NCBI RefSeq assembly: GCF_018904615.1
Contig: NZ_JADCNH010000011.1
Coordinates: 1 to 64,000 of the forward strand
From: Verticiella alkaliphila
GTDB taxonomy: Bacteria > Pseudomonadota > Gammaproteobacteria > Burkholderiales > Burkholderiaceae_B
DNA length: 64,000 nt
Direction: 5' to 3'
Part shown: positions 1 through 12,181 of the stretch, piece by piece
Numbering within the stretch: the first letter of the stretch is position 1
Layout: every line of letters starts with the position of its first letter
Made by a program: the position numbers and the translations under genes
The notes under the pieces: generated by a model
Seen by the model: only the letters and a program-made list of their open reading frames with translations
Databases searched by the model: none
What the model was told of the DNA's origin: nothing

Positions 1-2504
<2,504 letters not shown>

Positions 2505-2505
<1 letters not shown>

Positions 2506-2921
2506 TGAGTCGACATCAGCCCAAGACGATGCCGGCGCGCAATCAGCGCCTCGCAGATCAGATCCAGCAGGATCTGGCCGGCATCATCCAGCGCGAGATT
2601 CCGATCTCGCGCGCCGGCCTCGTCACGCTCACGGGCGTGGAGCTGACCGCGGACTACGCCCATGCCAAGGTGTATTTCACCGTGCTGGGCGCGGAACCCG
2701 CGCAGGCTCAGGCCGTGCTCGACGAGAAAGCCGGCTGGCTGCACTCGCAGCTCTTCAAGCTTCTGCACATCCATACCATCCCGACGCTGCACTTCCTTCA
2801 TGACGAGCAGCTGGCGCGCGGGTTTGCGATGAACGAGTTGATCGAGCGGGCCAACCGCCCGGGCACGCGCGCGGACGACGCGACCGCCGAGCCCGAAGAC
2901 CCTGACGACAAGACCGCCTGA
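2505..2921 (+). CDS. rbfA: 30S ribosome-binding factor A
   Basis: Small KH-fold protein that binds immature 30S subunits and helps mature the 5' end of 16S rRNA. The 138-residue product is of normal length with a short acidic C-terminal tail (PEDPDDK). The ATG overlaps the infB stop by one base; an internal Met at codon 9 ([11 protein letters not shown]) is an alternative start that matches the usual family N-terminus better. It sits between infB and truB, the standard order in Burkholderiales. Confidence 0.96.
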
Positions 2922-2962
2922 GCGCGGCGAGTCGTTTTTTCACAGTTTTTGTTGGTGAACCA

Positions 2963-3892
2963 ATGGCATCGCGGCGCGGCCTGGCGATCGATGGCGTGTT
3001 GCTGCTCGATAAGCCCATCGGGCTTTCGAGCAACCACGTTCTGCAACGTGCGCGGCGTATCCTGAACGCACGCAAGGCCGGTCACACCGGTACGCTGGAC
3101 CCGTTCGCCACGGGATTGATGGTGCTTTGCTTCGGCGAAGCCACCAAGTTCTCGGGCGGCATGTTCGAGGCGGATAAGGCCTATGCGGCCACCGTGCAGT
3201 TCGGTCAGGAAACGGACAGCGGCGATCTTACGGGTACGCCCGTCGGGGATGCCGTGCCGGGTCCTTACGACTGGCTGGCCGACGAGGCGTCGGTGACCCG
3301 TCTGCTGGCAGGCTTCGTTGGCGTGCAGCAGCAGGTGCCGCCGATGATCTCGGCCTTGAAGCGCGACGGCAAGCCGTTGTATGCGTATGCCCGCGAGGGC
3401 ATCGAACTCGAGCGCGAACCGCGCGAGATCACGATCCATGGCATCGAGCTCGTCTCCCGGGACGTGGCGGCGGGCCAGATGGTGATCTCCGTGGCCTGTA
3501 GCAAGGGCACCTACATCCGCACGCTCGCCCAGGACATCGGGCGAGCGGTAGGGGCAGGGGCCCATTTGACGACGTTGCGGCGCACGCGGACGGCGGGTTT
3601 CGACCTGGCCCAGGCGCTCACGCTGGAACAGCTGGAAGCGATGGCCGAGCCGACGGCTGCGCTCCTGGCGCCGGACAGCTTGCTGGCAGATCTGCCGGTG
3701 TGTGGTCTCGAGCCTGCGCTCGCCACACGCTTCAGCCTCGGCCAGACCGTTGCGGCCCCGCCCGGGGGCCCGTCGGCGGGGCGCACACGCGTTTACGGTC
3801 CGGGCGACACCTTTCTGGGTACGGCCCGCCGGGTAGGCGGCTGGGTGAAACCCGACCGATTAATGGCATTGAACAAGGAATCTTCGACATGA
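2963..3892 (+). CDS. truB: tRNA pseudouridine(55) synthase TruB
   Basis: Makes pseudouridine 55 in the T loop of tRNAs. The 309-residue protein has the family landmarks: DKPIGLSS near the N-terminus, [12 protein letters not shown] with the catalytic Asp, and a C-terminal part of the length expected for a PUA-like RNA-binding domain. It starts 41 bases after rbfA. Its TGA overlaps the ATG of typA (ATGA), indicating a single transcription unit from infB to typA. Confidence 0.97.
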   Translation: MASRRGLAIDGVLLLDKPIGLSSNHVLQRARRILNARKAGHTGTLDPFATGLMVLCFGEATKFSGGMFEADKAYAATVQFGQETDSGDLTGTPVGDAVPGPYDWLADEASVTRLLAGFVGVQQQVPPMISALKRDGKPLYAYAREGIELEREPREITIHGIELVSRDVAAGQMVISVACSKGTYIRTLAQDIGRAVGAGAHLTTLRRTRTAGFDLAQALTLEQLEAMAEPTAALLAPDSLLADLPVCGLEPALATRFSLGQTVAAPPGGPSAGRTRVYGPGDTFLGTARRVGGWVKPDRLMALNKESST

Positions 3893-5711
3893 CACGAGCG
3901 CTTCGCAACGTCGCGATCATCGCCCACGTGGACCACGGCAAGACGACGCTGGTCGACCAACTCCTGCGCCAATCCGGCACCTTCCGTGACAACGAGAAGA
4001 TGGCCGAACGCGTGATGGACTCCAACGACATCGAAAAGGAGCGTGGCATCACGATCCTGTCGAAGAACTGTGCGGTGGAATACGAAGGCACGCACATCAA
4101 CATCGTCGACACCCCGGGGCACGCGGACTTCGGTGGCGAAGTCGAGCGCGTGCTCTCGATGGTCGATGGCGTGCTGCTGCTGGTCGATGCCGTCGAAGGT
4201 CCGATGCCGCAGACCCGCTTCGTGACCAAGAAGGCCCTGGCCCTGGGTTTGAAGCCCATCGTCGTGGTCAACAAGGTGGATCGCCCGGGTGCGCGTACCG
4301 ACTTCGTCGTGAACGCCACGTTCGATCTCTTCGACAAGCTCGGCGCCACCGAAGAGCAGCTCGACTTCCCGGTCGTGTATGCCTCGGGCCTGAACGGCTT
4401 TGCCGGCATGACCGACGACGTGCGCGACGGCGACATGCGTCCGCTCTTCGAAGCCATCCTCAAGTACGTGCCTGTGCGTAACGACGATGCTGATGGTCCG
4501 CTGCAGATGCAGATCATCTCCATGGACTACAGCTCCTACGTCGGCAAGATCGGCATTGGCCGCGTGAACCGTGGCCGTGTGCGCGGTGGCCAGGACGTGG
4601 TCGTGAAGTACGGTCCCGATGGCGCCCCGATCAAGGGCCGCATCAACCAGGTGCTGATGTTCAAGGGCCTGGAGCGCGAGATCGTCGAAGAAGCCCAGGC
4701 TGGCGACATCGTTCTCATCAACGGTATCGACGACATCGGCATCGGTGCCACGGTGACCGACCCGCTGCAGCAGGATGCGCTGCCGATGCTCACCATCGAC
4801 GAGCCCACGCTGACCATGAACTTCATGGTCAACACCTCGCCGCTGGCCGGTCGCGAAGGCAAGTTCGTCACCAGCCGCCAGCTGCGTGACCGCCTCGATC
4901 GCGAGCTCAAGTCCAACGTGGCGCTGCGCGTGCGCGACACGGGTGATGACACCGTGTTCGAAGTGGCGGGCCGGGGCGAACTGCACCTGACCATCCTGCT
5001 GGAGAACATGCGCCGGGAAGGCTACGAGCTGGCCGTGTCGCGCCCGCGCGTGGTGTTCAAGGAGATCGACGGCGTCAAGTGCGAGCCGTACGAAATGCTG
5101 ACCGTGGACGTCGAAGACGGCCACCAGGGCGCCGTGATGGAAGAGCTGGGCCGCCGCAAGGGCGACCTGCAGGACATGGCCCGGACGGCCGGGGCCGCAC
5201 CCGCCTGGAATACCGCATCCCGGCGCGTGGCCTGATCGGCTTCCAGGGCGAGTTCCTGACGCTCACGCGCGGCACGGGCCTGATGAGCCACGTGTTCGAC
5301 GAATACGCACCGGTGCGCGAAGGCGGCCTGGGCGAGCGTCACAACGGCGTGCTGATCAGCCAGGACGACGGCGCTGCCGTGGCCTACGCGCTGTGGAAGC
5401 TGCAGGATCGCGGCCGCATGTTCGTGAGCCCGGGCGAAGCCCTGTACGAAGGCATGATCATCGGCATCCACAGCCGTGACAATGACCTCGTCGTGAACCC
5501 GATCAAGGGTAAGCAGCTCACCAACGTGCGTGCCTCGGGCACCGACGAAGCCGTGCGCCTCATCACCCCGATCCAGCTCACGCTGGAGTACGCCGTCGAA
5601 TTCATCGACGAGGACGAGCTGGTCGAAGTCACGCCCAAGTCGATCCGCCTGCGCAAGCGCTACCTGCAGGAACACGAGCGTCGTCGCGCCTCGCGCGAAG
5701 CCGCGGCCTGA
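3889..5711 (+). pseudogene. typA: Ribosome-associated GTPase TypA/BipA, frameshifted as sequenced
   Basis: Translational GTPase related to EF-G, involved in ribosome assembly and stress adaptation. The ATG at 3889 overlaps the truB stop and gives [11 protein letters not shown], then [24 protein letters not shown] and NKVDRPGAR. The frame is correct through GDLQDM (about 5178). It then runs to a false stop at 5235, while the remaining domain, starting PDGRGRTRLEY and ending RRASREAAA, continues in another frame to 5711. Adding one base to the CCC run at 5180-5182 restores one frame of about 607 residues, the normal family length. With everything else conserved, this is either a very recent mutation or a base-calling error. 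Confidence 0.93.
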
Positions 5712-5754
5712 GGGTAGGGGCCTGCCCGGGCTCTCGATGTCTGGTCATGGAGAA

Positions 5755-5787
5755 CGCCGCCTGCGAGTAATCGCAGGCGGCGTTTTT
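5755..5787 (+). terminator. Rho-independent terminator of the infB-typA unit
   Basis: A perfect 12-bp stem (CGCCGCCTGCGA paired with TCGCAGGCGGCG), a GTAA tetraloop and a TTTTT tail, 43 bases after the typA stop. This is a textbook intrinsic terminator. Confidence 0.92.
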
Positions 5788-5861
5788 CATGGGCGGCGCA
5801 CGCTAGGTGGCGCGCCGCGCCAACCGCGCTGGCGCAGCGTGTATGGTGAGGCTTTTGGGAG

Positions 5862-6566
5862 ATGCGCGTGAGAACACTCGGCCTGATCGGCGGCATGAGC
5901 TGGGAATCGACGATTCCCTATTACCGACAGATCAACGAAACCGTGAAAGCTCGCCTGGGCGGTCTGCACTCGGCGCATCTCGTGCTCTACAGCGTGGATT
6001 TCCAGGAAATCGAGCGTCTGCAGCACGCCGGGCAATGGGACGCGGCGGGCGAGCGTCTCGCGCAGGCGGCATACCGTCTGCAAGGCGCAGGCGCGCAGGG
6101 GCTCGTGCTCTGCACCAACACCATGCACAAGGTCGCGCCGCAGATCGAGGCCGCCGTGGGTATCCCGCTGTTGCACATCGCGGATCCCACGGCCGCCGCG
6201 ATCCGGGCGGCCGGGCTGTCCCGGGTCGGGCTGCTGGGCACGCGCTTCACGATGGAGGAGGACTTCTATCGCGCCCGCCTCGCCGAGCGGCACGGCCTGG
6301 ACGTCCTGATCCCTACGCCCGAAGATCGCGACACCGTGCACCGCATCATCTACGACGAACTCTGCCTGGGCGATATTCGCCCGGCGTCGCGCGAGGCCTA
6401 TCTGGCCGTGATCGGGCGCCTGCGCGCCGCGGGTGCCGAATGCATCATTCTGGGCTGCACCGAGATCTCCCTGCTGGTGGCGCCGCACCATGTGCCGGAT
6501 CTGCCGCTCTTTGACACGACGCAACTGCATGCCGTGCACGCGGCCGAGTGGAGCCTGCGGCCCTAA
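5862..6566 (+). CDS. Aspartate/glutamate racemase family protein
   Basis: Cofactor-independent amino-acid racemase of the Asp/Glu racemase superfamily (RacX/YgeA-like), predicted cytoplasmic. It has 234 residues, typical for the family. The two catalytic cysteines expected for the two-base mechanism are visible: Cys84 in CTNTMH and Cys199 in GCTEIS. The N-terminal LGLIGGMSWEST is the characteristic opening strand and turn. A GTG at 5868 is an alternative start. The substrate cannot be read from sequence. It is monocistronic, after the typA terminator and convergent with the Lrp gene. Confidence 0.9.
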   Translation: MRVRTLGLIGGMSWESTIPYYRQINETVKARLGGLHSAHLVLYSVDFQEIERLQHAGQWDAAGERLAQAAYRLQGAGAQGLVLCTNTMHKVAPQIEAAVGIPLLHIADPTAAAIRAAGLSRVGLLGTRFTMEEDFYRARLAERHGLDVLIPTPEDRDTVHRIIYDELCLGDIRPASREAYLAVIGRLRAAGAECIILGCTEISLLVAPHHVPDLPLFDTTQLHAVHAAEWSLRP

Positions 6567-6645
6567 CGCGGTGACCTCCGGCTGCTGACGTCTCGCGCCG
6601 GGCGAGCGCGCAACGCGCCCTCAAGCGTCCCCGGCCCGGCGACGT

Positions 6646-7095
6646 TCAGCCGTCACCGCGCGCATCGGCGGGCGCCGCGCGCAGTGTCTCCAGATGGATG
6701 GAAGTTTCCGAATTGCTGATGCCTTTGATGAGGCGGATGCGCTCCAGCGCACGGGCCAACTCGGGCAGGCTGGCCACGCGCAGTTCGGCCAGCAGGTCCC
6801 AGCGTCCATTGGTGGCGTGCAGCGCAAGCACGCTGGGCTCGCCCAGCAGCGAGGCCGTCACACGGCGTTCCTCGTTGCCGTCGATGGCGATGCTCATCCA
6901 TGCCGTCAGCCCCGTGGCATCGTTGCCAGGGCGCAGGCGGACGGTGTAGCCCACGATGACGCCGTCGTCCTCGAGCTTGCGCAGGCGATTCGTCACCGTG
7001 CCGCGCGACACGTCCAGGCGCTTGGCCAGCGTGGCGACGCTTTCCCGGGCGTTGTGGCGCAGCAGCGACAGGAGTTGCTGATCGAGGTTGTTCAT
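6646..7095 (-). CDS. Lrp/AsnC family transcriptional regulator
   Basis: DNA-binding regulator of amino-acid metabolism. It has 149 residues: a winged HTH at about residues 1-60 (LDQQLLSLLRHNARES, then LAKRLDVSRGTVTNRL) and a RAM/AsnC ligand-binding domain after it. It is transcribed divergently from the ocd-arginase pair with 122 bases between the start codons, so the likely target is the arginine/ornithine degradation operon. This is inference from position; the effector would be an amino acid. Confidence 0.93.
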   Translation of the reverse strand: MNNLDQQLLSLLRHNARESVATLAKRLDVSRGTVTNRLRKLEDDGVIVGYTVRLRPGNDATGLTAWMSIAIDGNEERRVTASLLGEPSVLALHATNGRWDLLAELRVASLPELARALERIRLIKGISNSETSIHLETLRAAPADARGDG

Positions 7096-7217
7096 TCTGT
7101 CAGTCTACGCCTGCAGAACGGCAGGTTTTCAGCGATTTGTCATGATTTGTGTTCATGGGCATTGACGCTCGACTGTGCCAAGCTGAGCACACCGAGAACG
7201 CCGCTGCGAGGTGCATC

Positions 7218-8190
7218 ATGTCCGGACTCTCCAAGATGCCTGTGCCTGTGCGCACGGATTTCCTGGCCAGCGCGGCGGCCGCGCGATGGGTGGCGCGCGA
7301 GGGCGTCGTCGCCTGCCTGCGCGGCATGGCCGACGCCATCCGCAGCGCGGATTGCCGACAGTGATGGCATTCGGCGCGCTGGCCGACGTCGCGACGGCAT
7401 GCCCGTCTTTCTGAGCGAGCTCACCCTCACCACGGCGTTGCGCACGGCGGCCACGTCCGCCATGGCGGCCCGCTGGCTGGCGCGACCGGACAGCCGGGTG
7501 ATGGCGTTGATCGGCAACGGGGCGCAGAGTGAATTCCAGGCACTCGCCTTTGTCGGCCTCTTGGGCATCCAAACGCTGCACCTGTACGACGTGGACGCCG
7601 ATGCCACGCGCAGGCTCGTGCGCAATCTCGCGCCGTATGCCCGGACGCTGGGGTTCGATCTGCACCCGTGCGCTACCGTGGCCCAGGCGGTTCATGGTGC
7701 CGACATCGTGACCACGGCCACCGCAGACAAGTCCCGGGCCACCATCCTCGCCGCCGACGCCATCGGCCCGGGCACCCATGTGAACGCGATCGGCGGCGAT
7801 TGCCCCGGCAAGACGGAACTGGATGCCGGCCTCTTGCAGCGGGCGGCGGTGTTCGTCGAGTACGAGCCGCAGACGCGGGTCGAGGGCGACATCCAGCAGA
7901 TGCCGGCCGATTTCCCGGTGACCGAACTCTGGCGGGTGATCGCGGGCGAGGCGATCGGGCGGCGCACCCCGCAGGACATCACCATCTTCGATTCGGTGGG
8001 CTTCGCCTTGGAGGACTACGCGGCGATGCAGTTCATGCGCCATCGGGCGCGGGCCGCCGGCTTGCTGGAGACGCTGGATCTCGTCCCGGCGTTGGCCGAT
8101 CCGCGCGACCTGTTCCAGCGGGTGGTTGAGGCCGGTCGCGATCCGGCGCCGTCGCGCGCCGCCACGCTCTCTGCAGGAGTGCCCGCATGA
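7218..8190 (+). pseudogene. ocd: Ornithine cyclodeaminase, broken by a deletion and a frameshift
   Basis: The family converts ornithine to proline plus ammonia using NAD. The reading is split over three frames: 7218-7364 gives the N-terminus (MSGLSKMPVPVRTDFL to GMADAIRSAD); a second frame gives RGLPTVMAFGALADVAT; a third, from about 7396, gives GMPVFLSELTLTTALRTAATS through to the stop at 8190. Between the first two pieces about 50 conserved residues are missing, including the family segment with the FKYVNGHP motif. Between the second and third one G is missing (ACGGCATG where ACGGGCATG fits). The C-terminal two thirds is well conserved. An SD-like GCGAGG precedes the ATG. If real, the enzyme is inactive; assembly error is possible. 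Confidence 0.85.
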
Positions 8191-9158
8191 CCGATGTGAA
8201 TCGAGTGCCCGATGCCGAGATCACGTTGCCGGGGCTCACCTTGATCGGCGCGCCCAGCGACGCGGGCGCCGCCAGCCTGGGCGCCGCGATGGGGCCCGAC
8301 GCCCTGCGCGTGGCGCAGATCGGCCCCGCGTTGCAACGCCTGGGGTTGGATGTCCGCGACCTGGGCAACCTGGCCGGCCCGCCCAATCCGCGCGGTGTGG
8401 CCGTGGATGGCGTGCGTCATCTGGACGAGTGCGTGGCCTGGAACCGGGCGGTGCAGGACGCGGTAGCCGGCGTGCTGGCCGAGGGCCGGCTGCCCGTGAT
8501 GATGGGCGGAGACCATCAGCTCGCCGCCGGGTCGATCAGCGCGGTTGCGCAACATTGCCGCGTGCATGGCCGGCGTCTGCGGGTGCTGTGGCTGGATGCG
8601 CATGCCGATTGCAACACGCCTGCGATGTCTACCACGGGCAACGTCCATGGCATGCCGGTGGCGGCGCTGTGTGGGCTCGGTCCTCCTGCCTTGAGCGGGT
8701 TGTCCGACCGCACGCCCGCCTTGCCGCCGGGCAACCTGTGCCAGATCGGCCTGCGCAGTGTGGATGCCGAGGAGAAACACGTCATCCGGGACCTGGGCAT
8801 CGAGGTCTACGACATGCGGGCGATCGACGAGCTCGGCATGCGTGAAGTGATGCGTCGCGCCCTGCACGGCATTGCCTCGCCCCAGGTGCATCTGCACGTG
8901 AGCTTCGATGCCGACTTCCTGGATCCGTCGATTGCCCCCGGTACCGGCACGCCCGTGCGGGGCGGTGTGAACTACCGCGAGGCGCAGCTGTGCATGGAGA
9001 TGATCGCCGATACCGGCAGGCTCGCCTCGCTCGATCTGGTGGAGATCAATCCGGCGCTCGACGTGCGCAACCAGACGGCCGAGGTCGTCGTCGAACTCGT
9101 GCAAAGCCTCTTCGGCCAGAGCACGCTGGTGCGCACGCCCCTGCGCGCGCGGCGTTGA
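8187..9158 (+). CDS. rocF: Arginase
   Basis: Hydrolyses arginine to ornithine and urea. The 323-residue ureohydrolase has the dinuclear Mn ligands in GGDH (107-110), DAHAD (137-141) and SFDADFLDP (239-247). The ATG overlaps the ocd stop (ATGA), so the two are coupled; the pair would run arginine to ornithine to proline, with the neighbouring Lrp protein as likely regulator. Agmatinase-type ureohydrolases are the main alternative, but the ocd partner favours arginase. Urea released here is also the substrate class of the urt transporter at 13991-19566. Confidence 0.92.
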   Translation: MTDVNRVPDAEITLPGLTLIGAPSDAGAASLGAAMGPDALRVAQIGPALQRLGLDVRDLGNLAGPPNPRGVAVDGVRHLDECVAWNRAVQDAVAGVLAEGRLPVMMGGDHQLAAGSISAVAQHCRVHGRRLRVLWLDAHADCNTPAMSTTGNVHGMPVAALCGLGPPALSGLSDRTPALPPGNLCQIGLRSVDAEEKHVIRDLGIEVYDMRAIDELGMREVMRRALHGIASPQVHLHVSFDADFLDPSIAPGTGTPVRGGVNYREAQLCMEMIADTGRLASLDLVEINPALDVRNQTAEVVVELVQSLFGQSTLVRTPLRARR

Positions 9159-9302
9159 CGGGAAAGGCGACGTTCCGGCCAATCGGCGTCATCGTTGCGG
9201 CCATTGACCGGGGGCTGGGTGCGCCCTAGATTGAACGTGCCCGACCGCGGCGCCGCCCGGCGCCTGCGGGACAGAGGCCACGACAACGATGGAGACAGCC
9301 CC

Positions 9303-10304
9303 ATGACGGGTACTTTCTTGCCACAGCGCCGCGCCATCCTGGCGAGCCTCGCCGCGCTGGTCGCCACGACCGCCATTCCTGGCGCATACGCCGCGGAATC
9401 CGTGGACGCCTATCCCAGCAAGCCCATTCGCCTCATCGTGCCGTATCCGGCCGGCGGCGGCACGGACATGATGGCCCGCCTCGTGGCCAATCACATGTCT
9501 CAGCAGTGGAAGCAGACGGTGGTGGTGGAGAACGTGGCCGGGGCGGCCGGCCAGCTCGGCCTGAACACCGCTGCGCGCGCCGCGCCCGATGGCTACACGA
9601 TCGCGCTCGGCATCAGCTCCTTCCTGCAGGCGCCGTATCTGTATCGCAACTTGCCGTACGACGTGCACAAGGATTTCGCGCCCATCAGCGTGCTCGCCTT
9701 CTCGACCAACCTCTGGCTCGTGCCGGCCGGCTCGCCGATCCAGTCGTTCCAGCAACTGGTGGACGAAGCGCGCAAGAACCCGGGCAAATTGAGCTACGGC
9801 TCGTACGGGGCAGGCACGTCGGCACACCTGCACATGGAGCGGGTCAAGCGGGCGCTGGGCATCGACATGACGCACGTGCCGTATAAAGGCGCGGCGCCGC
9901 TCCTGAACGACACCCTGGGCGGGCACGTGAACGTGGGCGTCGTGGACGTGACCACGGCCACGCCGCACGTCACGTCGGGCAAGGTACGCGTGCTTGCCGT
10001 GGACGGCGCGCGACGCGTGCCGACGGCCAAGGACGCGCCGTTGCTGTCCGAAGTCGGCGTGGAAGGCGTGGGCTCGAACGGCTGGTTCGCCTTCCTGGCA
10101 CCTGCCGGCACGCCTCAGCCGATCGTGGATAAGCTCTCCACCGAGATCAATCGGATCATCCGTACGCCGGAGATGCAGGAAGCCTTCCAGGGCCTGAGCC
10201 TCATGCCAGGCGGCACAACGTCGCAGGAGATGGCGGCGCGCATGCAGAAAGAAGGCCCCATGTGGGGCCAGATGATCCGGGACATCAACCTGACGCTGGA
10301 TTGA
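9303..10304 (+). CDS. Bug-family (TctC-type) periplasmic solute receptor
   Basis: Tripartite tricarboxylate transporter receptor homologue that binds a small, usually carboxylated, solute in the periplasm. The ATG at 9303 follows a GGAG at about 8 bases and opens a signal peptide ending in AYA-AES (about residue 28). The mature protein starts with the family motif KPIRLIVPYPAGGGTD and keeps the usual HVPYKGAAPLL loop. It has 333 residues, a normal length. No TctA/TctB membrane genes are nearby, so it is an orphan receptor; ligand unknown. Confidence 0.92.
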   Translation: MTGTFLPQRRAILASLAALVATTAIPGAYAAESVDAYPSKPIRLIVPYPAGGGTDMMARLVANHMSQQWKQTVVVENVAGAAGQLGLNTAARAAPDGYTIALGISSFLQAPYLYRNLPYDVHKDFAPISVLAFSTNLWLVPAGSPIQSFQQLVDEARKNPGKLSYGSYGAGTSAHLHMERVKRALGIDMTHVPYKGAAPLLNDTLGGHVNVGVVDVTTATPHVTSGKVRVLAVDGARRVPTAKDAPLLSEVGVEGVGSNGWFAFLAPAGTPQPIVDKLSTEINRIIRTPEMQEAFQGLSLMPGGTTSQEMAARMQKEGPMWGQMIRDINLTLD

Positions 10305-10330
10305 GGGTCGAGCGCGTCACCGGGAAGCGG

Positions 10331-10591
10331 TCAGTCCAGGCCGGTCTGGGCCTTGACCGCGTCCTCATGCAGCGATTCATTCAATTGATCCACGACGATG
10401 GCCCAAGGCGCATCGGCCTTGATCTGTTCGGCGACGAACTGGCGTTGCGCGTCGTTCCAGTACAGCGCATCGGCGATGTGCACGTCTGCCGGCAGTTGGC
10501 GCGTCCGGATGAAGTTCGCGATGGCCGCCTCGTCGGCATCCAGGCCCAGTTGCAGGAAGAGGTTGGTCATGGTCGGTTCTGCAGTGTTCAC
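10331..10591 (-). CDS. DUF2789 family protein
   Basis: Small soluble protein of a proteobacterial family of unknown function. The family signature is seen in MTNLFLQLGLDADEAAI and LYWNDAQRQFVAEQI. The GTG at 10591 is chosen because AGGAG lies 7 bases upstream, giving 86 residues; the ATG at 10570 would give 79 residues and starts where most family members start. It is divergent from eutB and convergent with the Bug gene. The role is unknown. Confidence 0.8.
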   Translation of the reverse strand: MNTAEPTMTNLFLQLGLDADEAAIANFIRTRQLPADVHIADALYWNDAQRQFVAEQIKADAPWAIVVDQLNESLHEDAVKAQTGLD

Positions 10592-10786
10592 GCGAAGACT
10601 CCTGTCAGGGGAAGAGGCTGGAAGCGAATGGCTTAGCACGACCCGTACCGCAAGGGGAGGGCAAGGGTCGTGACGGCCTGATTCTTGCAGCGCCCGGCAC
10701 AGCGCTGGGTCGGTCTGGCTCGGCACGCGCGGCACTGCCCGCCCGCTTGCGCCATCGCACGGCGCAGCTTCCTGCACGAGGCCCCT

Positions 10787-12181
10787 ATGCGCTATCGCAC
10801 CACCGCCGACTCTCTGGGCTACGCCTTCCCCGATCTGAAGACCGTGCTGGCCAAGGCCAGCCCTGCACGCTCGGGCGACCACCTGGCCGGCGTGACCGCC
10901 GAGAGCGCCGAGGAGCGGATGGCAGCGCGCGTCGTCCTGGCCGACTTGCCAATCACCGTCTTCCTGGACGAGGCGGTGATTCCCTACGAGGATGACGAAG
11001 TCACGCGTCTGATCCTGGACACGCATGATGCACTGGCCTTCGCGCCGATCCGTCACCTCACGGTAGGCGGGCTGCGGGACTGGCTCCTCCAGACCGAGAC
11101 CGATAGCGCGGTGCTCGCCGCCGTCGCCCCCGGCATCACCCCCGAGATGGCGGCGGCCGTGAGCAAGCTCATGCGCAACCAGGACCTGATCCTCGTGGCG
11201 CGCAAATGCCGCGTCGTCACCCGCTTTCGCAACACGATCGGGTTGCCGGGCCGCCTGTCGGTGCGGCTGCAGCCAAACCACCCCACCGATGATGCCCGGG
11301 GGATCGCCGCGAGCATGCTCGATGGTCTGTTGTATGGCGCGGGCGATGCCGTGATCGGGGTCAATCCGGCCAGCGATTCGCTGAGTGCCTTGACGCGCCT
11401 GTGGCAGCTCATGGACGACGTGCGCGAGCGTTTCGCGATCCCGACGCAGAGCTGCGTGCTCACCCATGTCACGAACCAGATCGCGGCCATCGAACGCGGG
11501 GCACCCGTGGATCTGGTCTTCCAATCCGTGGCCGGCACCGAGCAGGCCAACGCGGGCTTCGGCATCGATCTCGCGCTGCTGCGCGAGGCGCGCCAGGCCG
11601 CGCTGGCCCTGGGCCGGGGCACGGTGGGCGACAACGTCATGTACCTGGAGACTGGGCAGGGCAGCGCGCTCTCCGCAGGCGCGCATCACGGCGTGGATCA
11701 GCAGACCTGCGAAGCCCGGGCCTACGCCGTCGCGCGCGAACTCAAGCCGCTGCTGGTGAACACCGTGGTGGGGTTCATCGGCCCAGAGTATCTGTACGAC
11801 GGCAAGGAGATCATCCGCGCGGGGCTGGAGGATCATTTCTGCGGCAAGCTGATGGGCGTGCCCATGGGCTGCGACATCTGCTACACCAACCATGCCGAGG
11901 CCGACCAGGACGACATGGACACGCTGCTCACCCTGCTCGGGGCGGCGGGCGTCACCTTCATCATGGGCGTGCCCGGCGCGGACGACGTGATGTTGAACTA
12001 CCAGAGCACGTCGTTCCACGACGGCGTCTATCTGCGCGAGGTGCTGGGCTTGCAGCGCGCACCGGAGTTCGAGGCGTGGCTGGCGCAGATGCGCATCATC
12101 GATGCGCAGGGGCGGCTGGGCACGGTCGACGGCAGCCACGCGCTCATGCGGCAGTTGCCGACGCTCGGAGGCCAAGGATGA
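10787..12181 (+). CDS. eutB: Ethanolamine ammonia-lyase large subunit
   Basis: Alpha subunit of the adenosylcobalamin-dependent lyase that splits ethanolamine into acetaldehyde and ammonia. The 464-residue protein shows conserved blocks such as RFRNTIGLPGRLSVRLQPNHPTDD in part, VIGVNPASDS, LETGQGSALSAGAHHG, GPEYLYDGKEI and MGCDICYTNHAEADQ. The ATG at 10787 has a weak CGAGG upstream; an in-frame upstream extension lacks family similarity. It overlaps eutC by four bases. No microcompartment, reactivase (eutA), permease or eutR gene is present, so this is the short non-compartment form. Confidence 0.96.
   Translation: MRYRTTADSLGYAFPDLKTVLAKASPARSGDHLAGVTAESAEERMAARVVLADLPITVFLDEAVIPYEDDEVTRLILDTHDALAFAPIRHLTVGGLRDWLLQTETDSAVLAAVAPGITPEMAAAVSKLMRNQDLILVARKCRVVTRFRNTIGLPGRLSVRLQPNHPTDDARGIAASMLDGLLYGAGDAVIGVNPASDSLSALTRLWQLMDDVRERFAIPTQSCVLTHVTNQIAAIERGAPVDLVFQSVAGTEQANAGFGIDLALLREARQAALALGRGTVGDNVMYLETGQGSALSAGAHHGVDQQTCEARAYAVARELKPLLVNTVVGFIGPEYLYDGKEIIRAGLEDHFCGKLMGVPMGCDICYTNHAEADQDDMDTLLTLLGAAGVTFIMGVPGADDVMLNYQSTSFHDGVYLREVLGLQRAPEFEAWLAQMRIIDAQGRLGTVDGSHALMRQLPTLGGQG

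Noticed and set aside
3793-5124. 443-codon open frame antisense to typA
   Set aside because: His/Val-rich shadow of the GTPase gene; no SD or motif.
10592-10786. Possible sigma-54 or cobalamin-riboswitch element before eutB
   Set aside because: GGCAC strings are present but the spacing to a TTGC element is wrong, and no B12-box is seen in the leader.
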